Positions 7,722-18,537 of a stretch of DNA of 64,000 nt are shown here, piece by piece. Below the pieces are notes generated by a model. The model searched no databases. It was not told where the DNA came from and saw nothing but the letters and a program-made list of their open reading frames with translations. A program made the translations under genes and the position numbers. Location of the stretch: NCBI GenBank assembly GCA_029932675.1, contig JAOZPP010000007.1:1-64000 (forward strand), written 5' to 3'. The stretch's first letter is position 1. The number at the start of each line of letters is the position of its first letter. This DNA is from a bacterium. GTDB lineage: Bacteria; SM23-81; DAOVCL01.

Positions 7722-10133
7722 CTATTTCCCTTTCTCCTCTGATAGAATCCTCATGGTCTCCTCTATCTCCTCCCTTGTTACCGTCTTTCTCAGCTCCTCA
7801 ACGGCATGCATTACCCTCGTCCATTTTACTGCCTCTGCGGCGGAGATCCACTCGAGCTGTAGCCTCTCCGGCCTGATCCCCTTTTGTTCCATCTTATCCC
7901 ACAACTTCTCCACCCTTTTCTGTGTCCACCTGTTTGCATCTATATAATGACAATCAGCGAAGTGACATCCGGAGATGAGCACCACTGGGGCTCCCTTCCT
8001 AAAGGCGTGCCAAACGAATTTCTCAGCCACCCTCCCACTACACATCGTCCTAATCACCCTTCCACTTGGGGGATACTGCATCCGGGAGAGCCCGGCTAGG
8101 TCTGCCCCCCCGTATGAGCACCAGTTACAGGCAAAGATACAAACCTTCTCCTCAGGTCTTTCCTCAAACATCGCATCTATCATTGCTATTATCTGGTCAT
8201 CGGTGAAATGTCTCATCCTCAAGGCATCGAACCTACACTCCGCCCCACAGGTGCCACAACCCTTACAGGCCGCCTCGACAATTGAGGCAGGGGTTTTGGC
8301 CTTCCTATCCACAGTTATTGAACCGTAAGGACAAACATCAACACATATTCCACAGGCCTTGCACAGATCGGGAATGACCTCCGAAGTAATCGCCTCCACC
8401 TTTACCTTACCGGCGGAAAGGAGCGTCTCCGCCCTTGATGCCGCTCCCGATGCCTGGATAACAGATGCCTTAATGTCTTTGGGCGATTCACAACACCCAG
8501 CTAAGAATACCCCGCCTGTCGGCGCATCAATGGGGTTTAACTGATAATGGGTCTCCATAAGGAAGCCATCTGCCGCCTTAGAAAGGGTAAGGAGCCTTTG
8601 CACCGTTTCGGTATCCGGTCTGGGAATCACTCCTATGGAGAGCACAACCATCTCGAACTCATGCCTTTGGATCTTGCCAGTTGTTGTATTCTCCACTGTG
8701 AGGACCAGATTTCTTGTCTTTCGATCCTCAACGATATCGCCAGGAATGCCCCTTATATACTTAACCCCCACTTCTTTGCTCCGCTTATAGAGCTCTTCGT
8801 AGCCCTTCCCAAAGGCTCGTATATCCATATAAAAGACCGTGCAGTCAATTTCGGGGTGATGTTCCTTGAGATAAAGGGTATCTTTAATAGTATTCATACA
8901 ACAGATGTTGCTGCAATAGGGGTTGCCACGCCTCTCCGCCCTTGAGCCCACACACTGAACGAAGGCAATGCTCTTGGGAACCTTACGGTCAGTTGGCCTT
9001 AAAAGCTCACCCCTTGTAACATATCCTGGGCCGGTAAGGATCTCAAACTCCCAAGAGGTAATGACATTTTCGTATTTAGTGTAGCGATATTCATCAAGTA
9101 TAGTAGGATCACAGACATCCATCCCTGTCGCTACAATGGCCACTCCTACATCAAGCTCTAAGATTTCATCCTTTTGATCATAGTCAATGGCCCTTGGGTC
9201 ACAGACCTCTGCACATGCACCGCAGGCGATTGGATTGTTGCCGAGACAATCCTCCATATCGATGAGATAGGACGCGGGAACGGCCTGAGCAAAGGGTATA
9301 TATATCGCCTTCCTCGTTGCCAGCCCGAGTTGGTGTTCATCAGGTTTGACAACAGGGCACACCTTTACACACTCACCGCAAGCGGTACAGGCTATTTCAT
9401 CCACATACCTTGCCTTTTTGCGAACCTTTACATGGAAGTTGCCGATATAGCCCGTGATCTCCTCTATCTCCGAATATGCGAGAAGTTTAATCTTAGGATG
9501 TCGACCGACATCCATCATCCTCGGACCGAGGATTCATATCGCTCAGTCCATAGTGGGGAAGGTCTTATTGATATAAGACATCAACCCACCGATGGTCGGT
9601 TCCTTCTCAACCAGATAGACTTGGTAGCCCGCGTCAGCAAGGTCCAAAGACGCCTGAATTCCAGCTATTCCTCCCCCTATAACGAGGGCGGCCTGGGTAA
9701 CCGGGACCTCGAGCTCCTCTTGCGGCTCCAGGAGTCTTGCCTTAGCCACCGCTACCTTGACGATGTCCTTCGCCTTTTCAGTGGCCTTCTTCCTATCCGA
9801 ATGAACCCAACTACAGTGCTCCCTGATATTTGCCATCTCAAAGAGATAGGGGTTGAGACCAGCGTCAGCGCAGCATCTCCTGAAGGTTGGCTCATGCATC
9901 CGCGGGGTGCAACTGGCAACCACCACGCGATTTAGGTTCTTCTCCTTGATAAACCGTTTTATCTCCTGCTGGCCAGGTTCGGCACAGGTATATCTGTTCT
10001 TCACCGAGAAGACCACATTGGGAAGGGTCCTGGCCCATTCTGTAACCTCATCACAATCTACCGTGCCAGCAATATTTATCCCGCACTCACAGACGAATAC
10101 TCCTATCCTCGGCTCTTCCGCCAATCCAATCAC
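7722..10133 (-). CDS. Selenocysteine-containing HdrA-MvhD fusion (two in-frame UGA = Sec)
   Basis: ORFs 9543..10133 and 7722..9518 share one frame; junction [26 protein letters not shown] aligns with FPTLDCSQCILTPKMVEVGHHP of the HdrA at 50343..52304; C-terminal MvhD domain ([13 protein letters not shown]). Confidence 0.87.
9496..9513 (-). promoter_or_regulatory. SECIS-like hairpin 2
   Basis: GGAUGUCGGUCGACAUCC: stem closed around GGUC, starting 20 nt after UGA2. Confidence 0.5.
9517..9533 (-). promoter_or_regulatory. SECIS-like hairpin 1
   Basis: AUCCUCGGUCCGAGGAU: 6-8 bp stem, GGUC-containing loop, directly after UGA2 and 9 nt after UGA1. Confidence 0.6.
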
Positions 10134-11302
10134 CTCCTTTCCATTAGATTTTCTGCTACAAAGGTAGCTAAATCCTGAATTTCGATCTTGGCCCTTTTGG
10201 CCCTATCACGGTCAGCTTGCGCACATTTAAAATGGATCATACATTTGGGACAAGAGGTAATCAATAAACCTGCGCCCGTTCTTCTGGCCTCTTCCAGCCG
10301 CGCCACCTGAATCTGTTTAGACCAAGTGCCACAAGTCATCCATCCACTCGTTCCGCAGCAGATAGCTTCCCTTCTATTCTTCCCCATTTCATACAATTTG
10401 TTTCCCTCAACAGCAGCTATCACTTCCCTTGGTTCTTCATAAACCCCAGCAAATCTCCCCAATCGGCAAGGGTCTTGGAAAGTTACCTTTCTTGGTTTTC
10501 GGCCTTCGGCCTTCGGTTTTCGGAACTTCAGTTCAGGAAGGTTCTCCGATAGAAGCTGTGAAATATGGATTACCTCCACCTCCATTTTACCGACGTATTT
10601 CGGATATTCCTGCTTGAGCATATAATAACACTCAGGGCAAGAGGTTATAACCCTCTTGGCCCCAGTGGCTTTAATTGCCTCCCAATTCAGTTGGGCCAAT
10701 ATCTTGAAGCTTTCCAAATCTCCGGTCCAATAGAGGTCGTGACCACAGCACCTTTCATCAGGCATTAATACCGGTGTTATCCCCAGATAGTTAAGTATCT
10801 TAACGGTACTTTTAGCGATATTGAGTAGATCGAGATCGAGGTAGGCAAAAAATGTATCAAAATAGGGAAGACAACCAACAAAATAGAGGTACTCCCCTTT
10901 CTCTGCTGTTTCGAGACCCCTCGAAAGCCAGCCTAATCTATTCTGTCGCAGCTCCGCTGAAGCCATCATCCTCATTATGGACTGGAGGGCTCCGTTATGG
11001 GAAAGAACACCCCCTTGGCCCATTTTATGGGCTACAATCCTTAGATCCCTTATGAATTCCGGGAACCGCACATCGAAATCGCATCTCTCAAAACACAGAC
11101 CACAATTCAAACAAGACCAGAGGAGTTCGTCCCTCAACAGCACATCCGTTGTTTCAAACAAGGCCTTTCGCACGGTAACTCGGGGGAGACACACCCCATT
11201 GAGAAGGGAGATGGGACATACCGAACTGCATTTACCACACTCAACGCAATTATAGGCTTTGGTTCTCTTTACTATATTCTGAATCTCTGTCTTAATTTCC
11301 AC
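10130..11302 (-). CDS. HdrCB/HdrD-like iron-sulfur protein with CCG domains
   Basis: Two N-terminal 4Fe-4S motifs ([23 protein letters not shown]) and two CCG domains ([15 protein letters not shown]). Confidence 0.85.
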   Translation of the reverse strand: MEIKTEIQNIVKRTKAYNCVECGKCSSVCPISLLNGVCLPRVTVRKALFETTDVLLRDELLWSCLNCGLCFERCDFDVRFPEFIRDLRIVAHKMGQGGVLSHNGALQSIMRMMASAELRQNRLGWLSRGLETAEKGEYLYFVGCLPYFDTFFAYLDLDLLNIAKSTVKILNYLGITPVLMPDERCCGHDLYWTGDLESFKILAQLNWEAIKATGAKRVITSCPECYYMLKQEYPKYVGKMEVEVIHISQLLSENLPELKFRKPKAEGRKPRKVTFQDPCRLGRFAGVYEEPREVIAAVEGNKLYEMGKNRREAICCGTSGWMTCGTWSKQIQVARLEEARRTGAGLLITSCPKCMIHFKCAQADRDRAKRAKIEIQDLATFVAENLMERR

Positions 11303-11304
11303 GG

Positions 11305-13596
11305 TTACCTGGCTTTCTTTATGGCTTCTGCAAATGAGGAGATGATTTCATCGAACCTCTCCGGTTCATCAGATGACAGCCGCTCAAACTTCACCCTCTC
11401 CGCACTAATGCCCAGGGTGCGCAAAATGCTCTTGGCCCTTTGGAAGTTTTGCTCTGCCGTTTCGTTACCGCTAATATAATGACACTCCCCCTGAGGGCAT
11501 CCTATCCCGATGACCCCTTCGGCCCCATTCTCAAAGGCTCTAAGAATAAGGGCTGGGCTAATCCGGCCAGAACAGATAACTCGGATTACCCTAAGACCAG
11601 CGACTTCCTCCACATCTTCTATCAAGTTATATACCCAGTTACAGACAAAACAGACTATTCCCTTCTTGGTTAAGGACTGCTCAACAAAGCGATTAATCCG
11701 GCCATCACTGTAATGGCCCATCGTTATAGCACTCGATGGACAAATAGTCGCACAGACGCCACATCCCTTGCATAGGGCTTGGTCAATAATGGAGATCTTT
11801 ACCCCATTCTCCTGCTCATATAATTGGGGAGCGGAATAGTCACAGATCTCCACACAATCCCCACAGCCCCGACAGAGGTCATCCCTTACCTTAGCAATTA
11901 CGGGCTCCACTATAACGGGATAACCCTCCCCCTTAGCCCAGGACAATTCACCTTGTAGGGGTTCGTTGCTTAGAGGGAATTGAGCATAATCAACAGGGAC
12001 CCTTAGCAATAGACCAGATGCCTCACCTGGGATGGTCAAGGCCACCAATCTCTTATCACAGTTGGGAGTACATTCAGCACATTCAAAACAGAGACCACAC
12101 CTTAAACATCTCGTTGATTCCTCCACTGCTCTTTTTTTGGCAATCCCCAGCTCAACCTCCTTAAAACTCCTCCTCTTCTGGAGGGAAAGTTTACGCATCT
12201 GTGCCCTTTCCTTCTTTCCCTTTGGTTGGGTTGGTATTTCGAATTCCACCCTCTCCCTTGGTTTAGCTTCGTCCCTTAGTGGCTTACCCTGAAGGTACCT
12301 ATCAATTGACCTTGCCGCTAAATGGCCTGCTGCTATAGCCTCAATCACCGTCCTGGGACCGGTGACGCAATCACCGCCGGCAAAGATACCTGGGAGATTG
12401 GTGGCTAGGGTTTCCTGATCAACAAGGAATGAATTCCATTTTGATATCTTTAAGCCGTGTACCTTTGGCAGCCAGGATAGATCCGGCTCCTGGCTGATAG
12501 CAGGGATTATTGTGTCCGCCTCTATCTGGAACTCAGATCCCTTAATGGAAACCGGGCGCCTTCTACCACTAGAATCTGGTGGCCCCAACCTGTTTCTTAT
12601 ACATTTCATACCAACTACTTTGCCATCTTCGCCTATTATCTGCACAGGGGAAGCCAGGTAGTGCATCTTAACCCCTTCCCTCTCCGCTTCCTCAACTTCC
12701 CATGCGTTAGCAGGCATCTCCCTCCTCGATCTTCTGTAGACGATATGGACGTTAGAGCCCAGTCTAAGCGCTGTTCTGGCTGAATCAATGGCCGCATTTC
12801 CTCCCCCGATTACCACGACCTTCTTCCCGATCTTCGCCTTCCCCGTCAGGTTTACTGCCCGAAGAAAGGTAATACAGTCCAGAAAACCCTCAAATTCATC
12901 TTCCCCCGGGATTCTAAGTTTTAAGCCCTTGTGCGCGCCAACGGCGATAAATATGGCCCCATAACCCTGTCTCTGCAGCTTATTAAGATCTCTGATTCTG
13001 GTATTCAGTTCGATTTTAACCCCGAGCTCCCTTATGGCGTCGATCTCGGTTTTTATGATCTCCCTGGGAAGTCTGTATTCAGGGATACCAGTGTATAACA
13101 TCCCCCCGGCAACTGGCAATTCCTCAAATACAGTAACCCTGTATCCTAACCTGACCAAATCATGGGCAGCAGTCAAACCGGCTGGACCTGAACCAATAAC
13201 GGCTATCTTCTCCCTTCTGCTGCTTTTAATGGGCTCATTTTTGATCCTCCCCTTGTTGAGCTCATAATCAGCCAAGAATCTCTTCAGGGCACAGATAGCA
13301 AGCGCTTGATCGACCTCGTTGCGGCGACACTCCGTTTCACAGGGATGGACACATACCCGTCCACAAATCCCTGGAAAAGGGTTGTCCCTCTTGACCACTT
13401 CGAGGGCTTTCTCAAACTTGCCCACGGATATTAACCCCAAATAGGCCTTCACATCTGTATCTATCGGACAGCCCACTTTGCACTTCGATGGCTCTATTTT
13501 TCGAATAGGATATCTACCCCGACCTATCTGGGGAAACTGAAGATAGACCTCTTTTGTCTTGAGCGCAGTGATGATGTCTGCAGTAGACGTTTTCAT
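11305..13596 (-). CDS. GltD-like NAD(P)H oxidoreductase fused to 2x4Fe-4S and an MvhD-like domain
   Basis: GltD N-terminus (CPIDTDVKAYLGL...NPFPGICGRVCVHPCE), two nucleotide-binding motifs (VIGSGPAGLTAA, VVIGGGNAAID), ferredoxin motifs, C-terminal CNWVYNL...GCPQGECHY. Confidence 0.85.
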   Translation of the reverse strand: MKTSTADIITALKTKEVYLQFPQIGRGRYPIRKIEPSKCKVGCPIDTDVKAYLGLISVGKFEKALEVVKRDNPFPGICGRVCVHPCETECRRNEVDQALAICALKRFLADYELNKGRIKNEPIKSSRREKIAVIGSGPAGLTAAHDLVRLGYRVTVFEELPVAGGMLYTGIPEYRLPREIIKTEIDAIRELGVKIELNTRIRDLNKLQRQGYGAIFIAVGAHKGLKLRIPGEDEFEGFLDCITFLRAVNLTGKAKIGKKVVVIGGGNAAIDSARTALRLGSNVHIVYRRSRREMPANAWEVEEAEREGVKMHYLASPVQIIGEDGKVVGMKCIRNRLGPPDSSGRRRPVSIKGSEFQIEADTIIPAISQEPDLSWLPKVHGLKISKWNSFLVDQETLATNLPGIFAGGDCVTGPRTVIEAIAAGHLAARSIDRYLQGKPLRDEAKPRERVEFEIPTQPKGKKERAQMRKLSLQKRRSFKEVELGIAKKRAVEESTRCLRCGLCFECAECTPNCDKRLVALTIPGEASGLLLRVPVDYAQFPLSNEPLQGELSWAKGEGYPVIVEPVIAKVRDDLCRGCGDCVEICDYSAPQLYEQENGVKISIIDQALCKGCGVCATICPSSAITMGHYSDGRINRFVEQSLTKKGIVCFVCNWVYNLIEDVEEVAGLRVIRVICSGRISPALILRAFENGAEGVIGIGCPQGECHYISGNETAEQNFQRAKSILRTLGISAERVKFERLSSDEPERFDEIISSFAEAIKKAR

Positions 13597-13599
13597 CCT

Positions 13600-13905
13600 C
13601 TAACCTTTATTCCCTCTTGGAACTTGCTGCCCACCCTTCCCCTCCTTCTCCCCTTTGGCTGTGGACCATATAGCAAACTCTGGACAGATCATCTCGCAAA
13701 GCCCGCAATTCACGCAGTTCTCGGGGTTTTTCACCCGCGGAGGGTGATAGCCCTTAGAGTTGAACTCCTCTGACATCTCCAGCACATCCCTTGGGCAGAA
13801 CTCTACACAGAAACCGCACCCCTTGCATCTGTCCTTTATTATATGAACTTTGCCCTTGGGGACTTCTATTTTGTCTAAGTCATAAGGTGTTCGCCAGTAC
13901 TTCAC
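13600..13905 (-). CDS. 2-oxoacid:ferredoxin oxidoreductase delta subunit (ferredoxin)
   Basis: CKGCGFCVEFCP and CVNCGLCEMICP; adjacent to the gamma/beta/alpha genes. Confidence 0.85.
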   Translation of the reverse strand: MKYWRTPYDLDKIEVPKGKVHIIKDRCKGCGFCVEFCPRDVLEMSEEFNSKGYHPPRVKNPENCVNCGLCEMICPEFAIWSTAKGEKEGKGGQQVPRGNKG

Positions 13906-13915
13906 GCTTGGATTC

Positions 13916-14473
13916 CTATCTCTTATAATGGTATCCCCTGTTAAATGCCTCCAAGTTAAGCTTCACAAACCTTTTGGGTACTGAATCTGCAACTGCCTTT
14001 TCCATTCCTTCCTTAGAGACCAATTTGGTGACTGCAGTGAAGAAACCGAGCATAACCACATTTGCGATGATCCTGTTTCCCAACTCCTCGGCAAATCTTG
14101 TGGCGGGAATGGAAAAGACCTTAATCCTGCCCCGAGGCGGCTTGGGCTTCACCAAGTCCTCATCTATCAGAAGCAATCCTTCCTCACTCAACTCCGGCTC
14201 AAACTTCTCATAACCTGCTTGAGACATAGCCACAAGGACATCCGATACCGTAACATAAGGATAGAGCACCTTGCTCTCCGAAAGCACCAATTGGGAACTA
14301 CAAGCTCCACCTCTTGCCTCTGGTCCAAATGATTGATTCATAGTGGCGAACTTATTGTCATAAATGGCGGCAGCCTTCCCAACGATGATCCCTGATCTAA
14401 TGATACCTTGCCCTCCGTAACCAGCAAATCTAATCTCAGCCATCTTAACCCCCATATGGGATGAACTCATCAC
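13916..14473 (-). CDS. 2-oxoacid:ferredoxin oxidoreductase gamma subunit
   Basis: IRFAGYGGQGIIRSGIIVGKAAAIYDNK...SFGPEARGG. Confidence 0.9.
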   Translation of the reverse strand: MMSSSHMGVKMAEIRFAGYGGQGIIRSGIIVGKAAAIYDNKFATMNQSFGPEARGGACSSQLVLSESKVLYPYVTVSDVLVAMSQAGYEKFEPELSEEGLLLIDEDLVKPKPPRGRIKVFSIPATRFAEELGNRIIANVVMLGFFTAVTKLVSKEGMEKAVADSVPKRFVKLNLEAFNRGYHYKR

Positions 14474-15206
14474 CCAATACGCTACTCAGTTGAGCATTGT
14501 ATGAATCGATGAAAGTAGGCCGCTCTTTGTCCGTAAATTTCCCTACCACAATCTTCCCTTCAGGGGTAATCCCTACGTTCCTTGGGTCTTCACCGTCTCT
14601 GATCACCGAATTTTCGTAGTAGAAGTTCACCAAATCAGATTCAATCTCCTTAATCCTTCTGTAATAATTTGGCCCTGGTAAGAGGACTTCAATCACACAA
14701 AACCCCCGCTTCTTCAAAGCTTCGGAAACAGAGAGAGTAAGTTCATCCGTATGCAAAGCCGTCCATCTTGCCGTATAAATGGCACCGCAAGAATTGGCGA
14801 GATGGGGCACATTAAAGGGTTCCTCAAAAGTAGAATAAGGAGAGAACGATGGAGGGATTGAAGGAGCTAATTCTCCCGCTATCTTCCTATAGACAAAATT
14901 GTTCACACATATAACAAGGAGATCCATATTTCTCCTTCCCGCATGCACAAAATGGTTTCCCCCTAGGGTCACGAGATCGCCAATGATTGGAACTACCTGG
15001 AGAGCGGGATTACCCAATTTTAGCCCTGTCCCAAAAGCGATAGCCCGTCCCCGAATTGTATGAAAGAAGTCGATATGGAGGTGATTAACAACTCCAGGAT
15101 CAAAGGGGATATCAGACACCACAGAGACCTTTATTGGATCCACCCCTGATCTCTCTATCCCCTTAGCGAAGGCAGTTATAAATGGGTTCATTTCGCCTCT
15201 TCCCAT
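14445..15206 (-). CDS. 2-oxoacid:ferredoxin oxidoreductase beta subunit
   Basis: TPP-binding beta-subunit features (HTIRGRAIAFGTGLKLGNP, GDLVTLGGNHFVHAGRRN). Confidence 0.88.
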   Translation of the reverse strand: MGRGEMNPFITAFAKGIERSGVDPIKVSVVSDIPFDPGVVNHLHIDFFHTIRGRAIAFGTGLKLGNPALQVVPIIGDLVTLGGNHFVHAGRRNMDLLVICVNNFVYRKIAGELAPSIPPSFSPYSTFEEPFNVPHLANSCGAIYTARWTALHTDELTLSVSEALKKRGFCVIEVLLPGPNYYRRIKEIESDLVNFYYENSVIRDGEDPRNVGITPEGKIVVGKFTDKERPTFIDSYNAQLSSVLGDEFIPYGG

Positions 15207-15209
15207 CGA

Positions 15210-16451
15210 TTACTCACTTAGCTTAATCCTCTCCTCAAAGACCAACCTCTCCAATCTCGTCTTCTGTTCTATGACCCCTTCAACCCTCCCCTCCAATCTC
15301 CTCGCATATTCAATAGCATTATATATGTCATCGGGATGGTGAACTCCCGCCCCGCCGTGGGGAACAAGGATAACATTAGCCATTCCATGACTACAGCGCT
15401 CCACTTCAAAAGCAATCTGCCCATAATTTATCTCTGGGACCACAAAGGCCTTTACTTTTTTGGCCAGTTCAGCTATCCTCTCGTCGGGGAAAGGCCAGAC
15501 TGTGACCAGCCTGAGGCTACCTACCCTGATCCCCTCTTCCCTAGCCATCTCAATCCCCCTTACCGCAACCCTCGAAGATATCCCATAGGAGATAACAACA
15601 ACTTCCGCATCTTCTAACCCTTCTTCCTTTAACTCAATAATCTTATCCTTGTTAAGCCTAATCTTGTCCACAAGTCGTTTGGTATAAACAGATTGACACC
15701 CCCCATTTTCTGCTGGATAACCCCTTTCATCATGAGTTAGCCCGGAGATATACAGGTTATACCCATCACCTGCCTTAGCCATTTTAGGGATAAGGTCCTC
15801 ATCTGGCTTGAATGGTAGATACTTATCCTTTGGACCAGCATAGAACCTTCTGGGCTCAATCTCAATTTCATCAGCGGGGGGGATAACTACCTTCTCTGTC
15901 ATATGACCCACGCATTCATCAGACATTATCATCACAGGACAGCGATACCTCTCCGCTAAATTGAACGCCTTAATTGTGTAATCAAATAGCTCCTGCGGGG
16001 AATCGGGAGATAAGGCGATAAGCTCATAGTCCCCATGCGACCCCCAGCGTGACTGCATCATATCCGCTTGTCCTGTTTTGGTCGGAACCCCGGTTGATGG
16101 CCCCCCTCGTTGGATGTTTAACAGAACAAATGGGGTCTCCAACATCGCCCCAAATCCAATAGTCTCCATCATAAGGGAGTAGCCCGGCCCAGAAGTTATA
16201 GTCATTGACTTAACTCCTGCCCAGGAAGCCCCTACTACAGCAGCTATGGAACCTAATTCATCCTCCATTTGAATAAACATCGCCCCCGCTTTAGGAGCTA
16301 TGCGGGCAAACGCCTCTGCTGCTTCAGTTGATGGTGTAATTGGATAGCCGGCCACAAACTTACATCCGGCCGCTAAAGCACCATAACCAGATGCGACATC
16401 ACCGTCTATATAATATACACCTGTATTTACATCCTTTGGATTAGCTCTCAT
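15210..16451 (-). CDS. 2-oxoacid:ferredoxin oxidoreductase alpha subunit
   Basis: [30 protein letters not shown]. Confidence 0.9.
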   Translation of the reverse strand: MRANPKDVNTGVYYIDGDVASGYGALAAGCKFVAGYPITPSTEAAEAFARIAPKAGAMFIQMEDELGSIAAVVGASWAGVKSMTITSGPGYSLMMETIGFGAMLETPFVLLNIQRGGPSTGVPTKTGQADMMQSRWGSHGDYELIALSPDSPQELFDYTIKAFNLAERYRCPVMIMSDECVGHMTEKVVIPPADEIEIEPRRFYAGPKDKYLPFKPDEDLIPKMAKAGDGYNLYISGLTHDERGYPAENGGCQSVYTKRLVDKIRLNKDKIIELKEEGLEDAEVVVISYGISSRVAVRGIEMAREEGIRVGSLRLVTVWPFPDERIAELAKKVKAFVVPEINYGQIAFEVERCSHGMANVILVPHGGAGVHHPDDIYNAIEYARRLEGRVEGVIEQKTRLERLVFEERIKLSE

Positions 16452-16463
16452 CTCGGTCAGAGT

Positions 16464-17318
16464 TTATGGGGTTCCATCCTTCATCTCACTGAGCCATCTA
16501 TTATATGATTCTAAATATGAAGGACGCTCTCTATCGACGAATTTACCTACTATAATCTTCGTTTGAAATCCAATATCGAGGTTCTTCGTATCTTCCCCAT
16601 GCTTTATCTCTGCATTATCATGATAGAATTTCATCATATCAAGACCATCTCCCAATCTGTTGATCCTGGAATAATACATTGCACAGGGGGAGATAACTTC
16701 GACCACTGAGAACCCCCTTTTATTTAGCGCCTCGACCAGAGAATTAGTGAGTCTGCGCACATGTAAAGCTGTCCATCTTGCCACATATACAGCACCCGAT
16801 GAATCAGCTATATATGGAATATTGAATGGGGGCTCCACACACCCAAAGGGTGAAGTAGTAGCGTATGCCTTAAGAGGGGTGGTGGGAGCTACCTGCCCTC
16901 CAGTCATCGCATAGATGAAGTTATTCACACATATAACCAGCATATCCATATTTCTTCTCGCAGCGTGGATAAAATGATTTCCCCCAATTGATATCAAATC
17001 CCCGTCGCCGGAGAAGACAACAACTTTTATCTCCGGATTCCCCAACTTAATCCCTGTGGCAAAGGCAATTGCCCGACCATGGGTGGTATGAAATGAATCG
17101 ATCTTCACATAGCCAGCTACCCTGCCAGTACAGCCTATACCGGAGACGATGGCTACCTTGTCTAAATCGATTTTCGCCTTGTCGAGGGCAGCAGCAAAAG
17201 CACTCACCGCTATACCGATTCCACACCCTGGACACCAGATATGAGGGATCCTATCCATACGAAGCAAATTGTCCATGGGATGTTTCACCCTGCTCTTAAC
17301 CGCCTTCAATACCGTCAT
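16464..17318 (-). CDS. 2-oxoacid:ferredoxin oxidoreductase beta subunit, paralogue 2
   Basis: WCPGCGIGI, THGRAIAFATGIKLGNPEIKVVVFSGDGDLISIGGNH. Confidence 0.9.
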   Translation of the reverse strand: MTVLKAVKSRVKHPMDNLLRMDRIPHIWCPGCGIGIAVSAFAAALDKAKIDLDKVAIVSGIGCTGRVAGYVKIDSFHTTHGRAIAFATGIKLGNPEIKVVVFSGDGDLISIGGNHFIHAARRNMDMLVICVNNFIYAMTGGQVAPTTPLKAYATTSPFGCVEPPFNIPYIADSSGAVYVARWTALHVRRLTNSLVEALNKRGFSVVEVISPCAMYYSRINRLGDGLDMMKFYHDNAEIKHGEDTKNLDIGFQTKIIVGKFVDRERPSYLESYNRWLSEMKDGTP

Positions 17319-17334
17319 CTTTATCTTCTCCTGC

Positions 17335-18537
17335 TCACCCGTGATATTGGATAATTCCTTCTCTTACCTTCTTTTCTTGACAGACCTTTCTGATCGCCGA
17401 GAGCAAATCATCCTCGAACCCCTTCTCCTCATAAGGAACAAACACAACGTTTGCTCTCCCATGGCTACATCTCTCCACTTCAAGGACCATCTGTCCGTAA
17501 TTCATCTCTGGAACCACAAAGGCCTTTACCTTCTTGGCCAGTTCAGCTACCCGCTTATCAGGAAAGGGCCAAACCGTAACAAGCTTAAGGCTACCCACCT
17601 TTACCCCAGATCTTCTTGCCTCGCCCATTGCCTTGAGTGCCGCTCTTGAGGGAGCTCCATAAGAAATGATCACCACCTCGGCATCCTCGGTGTCGGCTTC
17701 CTGGACTTGAACGATCTCATCCACATAGCGACGTATTTTCCTCACTAAAGGGTGAACGTTATACTCCTGACATTCTTCGGTCATAATGGGATAACCGCGA
17801 TCATCATGGGTCAATCCCGTCACATGAAACCTGTACCCATCACCTATGTCTACCATAGGGGGGACGAAATCCCTATCCCTTTTAAACGGTAAATACCTAC
17901 TCTTTGCTCCCCGGTAATATCTCCGTGGTTCAACCATAATCTCCGATGGAGGGGGAATCACCACCTCCTCCTTTCGATGAGCCACTTCTCGATCCGCCAT
18001 GACCATAACGGGGACCCGGTAGCGCTCAGAGAGGTTAAACGCCTTGATGGTAAAATCAAACATCTCCTGGGGAGAACTGGGGGAAAGGGCAATTATCTCA
18101 TAGTCACCATGGGAACCCCACCTGGCTTGCATCATATCACCCTGAGCTGGACGATCTGGAGTACCAATAGATGGGCCCACTCTTTGCACATCGACTATTA
18201 CGCAGGGGGTCTCCAACATTACGGCCAAGCCAAGATGCTCCATCATCAAGGAAAACCCTGGGCCTGAGGTTATAGTCATAGACCTCTTACCAGTCCAAGA
18301 GGCACCCAAAACGGCGGCAAGGGCTGAGATCTCATCTTCCATCTGGATGAATGTAGCCCCCACATCTTTAGCCCTTTCCAAGAACCACTCCCAGGCCTCA
18401 ATCGCGGGGACGATGGGGTAAGCGGCCAGAAAACGACACCCAGCCGCCAAGGCACCCTCGACACAGGCCTGATTTCCATTGAGGCTATGAACCCCAGTAA
18501 GAACTCCCTTTGGATCAGCTCTCATCAACCTTCTCAT
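17335..18537 (-). CDS. 2-oxoacid:ferredoxin oxidoreductase alpha subunit, paralogue 2
   Basis: Paralogous to 15210..16451; [18 protein letters not shown]. Confidence 0.9.
   Translation of the reverse strand: MRRLMRADPKGVLTGVHSLNGNQACVEGALAAGCRFLAAYPIVPAIEAWEWFLERAKDVGATFIQMEDEISALAAVLGASWTGKRSMTITSGPGFSLMMEHLGLAVMLETPCVIVDVQRVGPSIGTPDRPAQGDMMQARWGSHGDYEIIALSPSSPQEMFDFTIKAFNLSERYRVPVMVMADREVAHRKEEVVIPPPSEIMVEPRRYYRGAKSRYLPFKRDRDFVPPMVDIGDGYRFHVTGLTHDDRGYPIMTEECQEYNVHPLVRKIRRYVDEIVQVQEADTEDAEVVIISYGAPSRAALKAMGEARRSGVKVGSLKLVTVWPFPDKRVAELAKKVKAFVVPEMNYGQMVLEVERCSHGRANVVFVPYEEKGFEDDLLSAIRKVCQEKKVREGIIQYHG

Noticed and set aside
9174-9935. 253-aa plus-strand ORF
   Set aside because: Antisense to a well-supported HdrA gene; the translation has no recognisable domain.
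9543-10133. Treating 9543..10133 and 7722..9518 as two genes or a frameshifted pseudogene
   Set aside because: Both are in the same frame, separated only by UGA-Ala-Ile-UGA at conserved Cys positions, with SECIS-like hairpins and selC/selB nearby.
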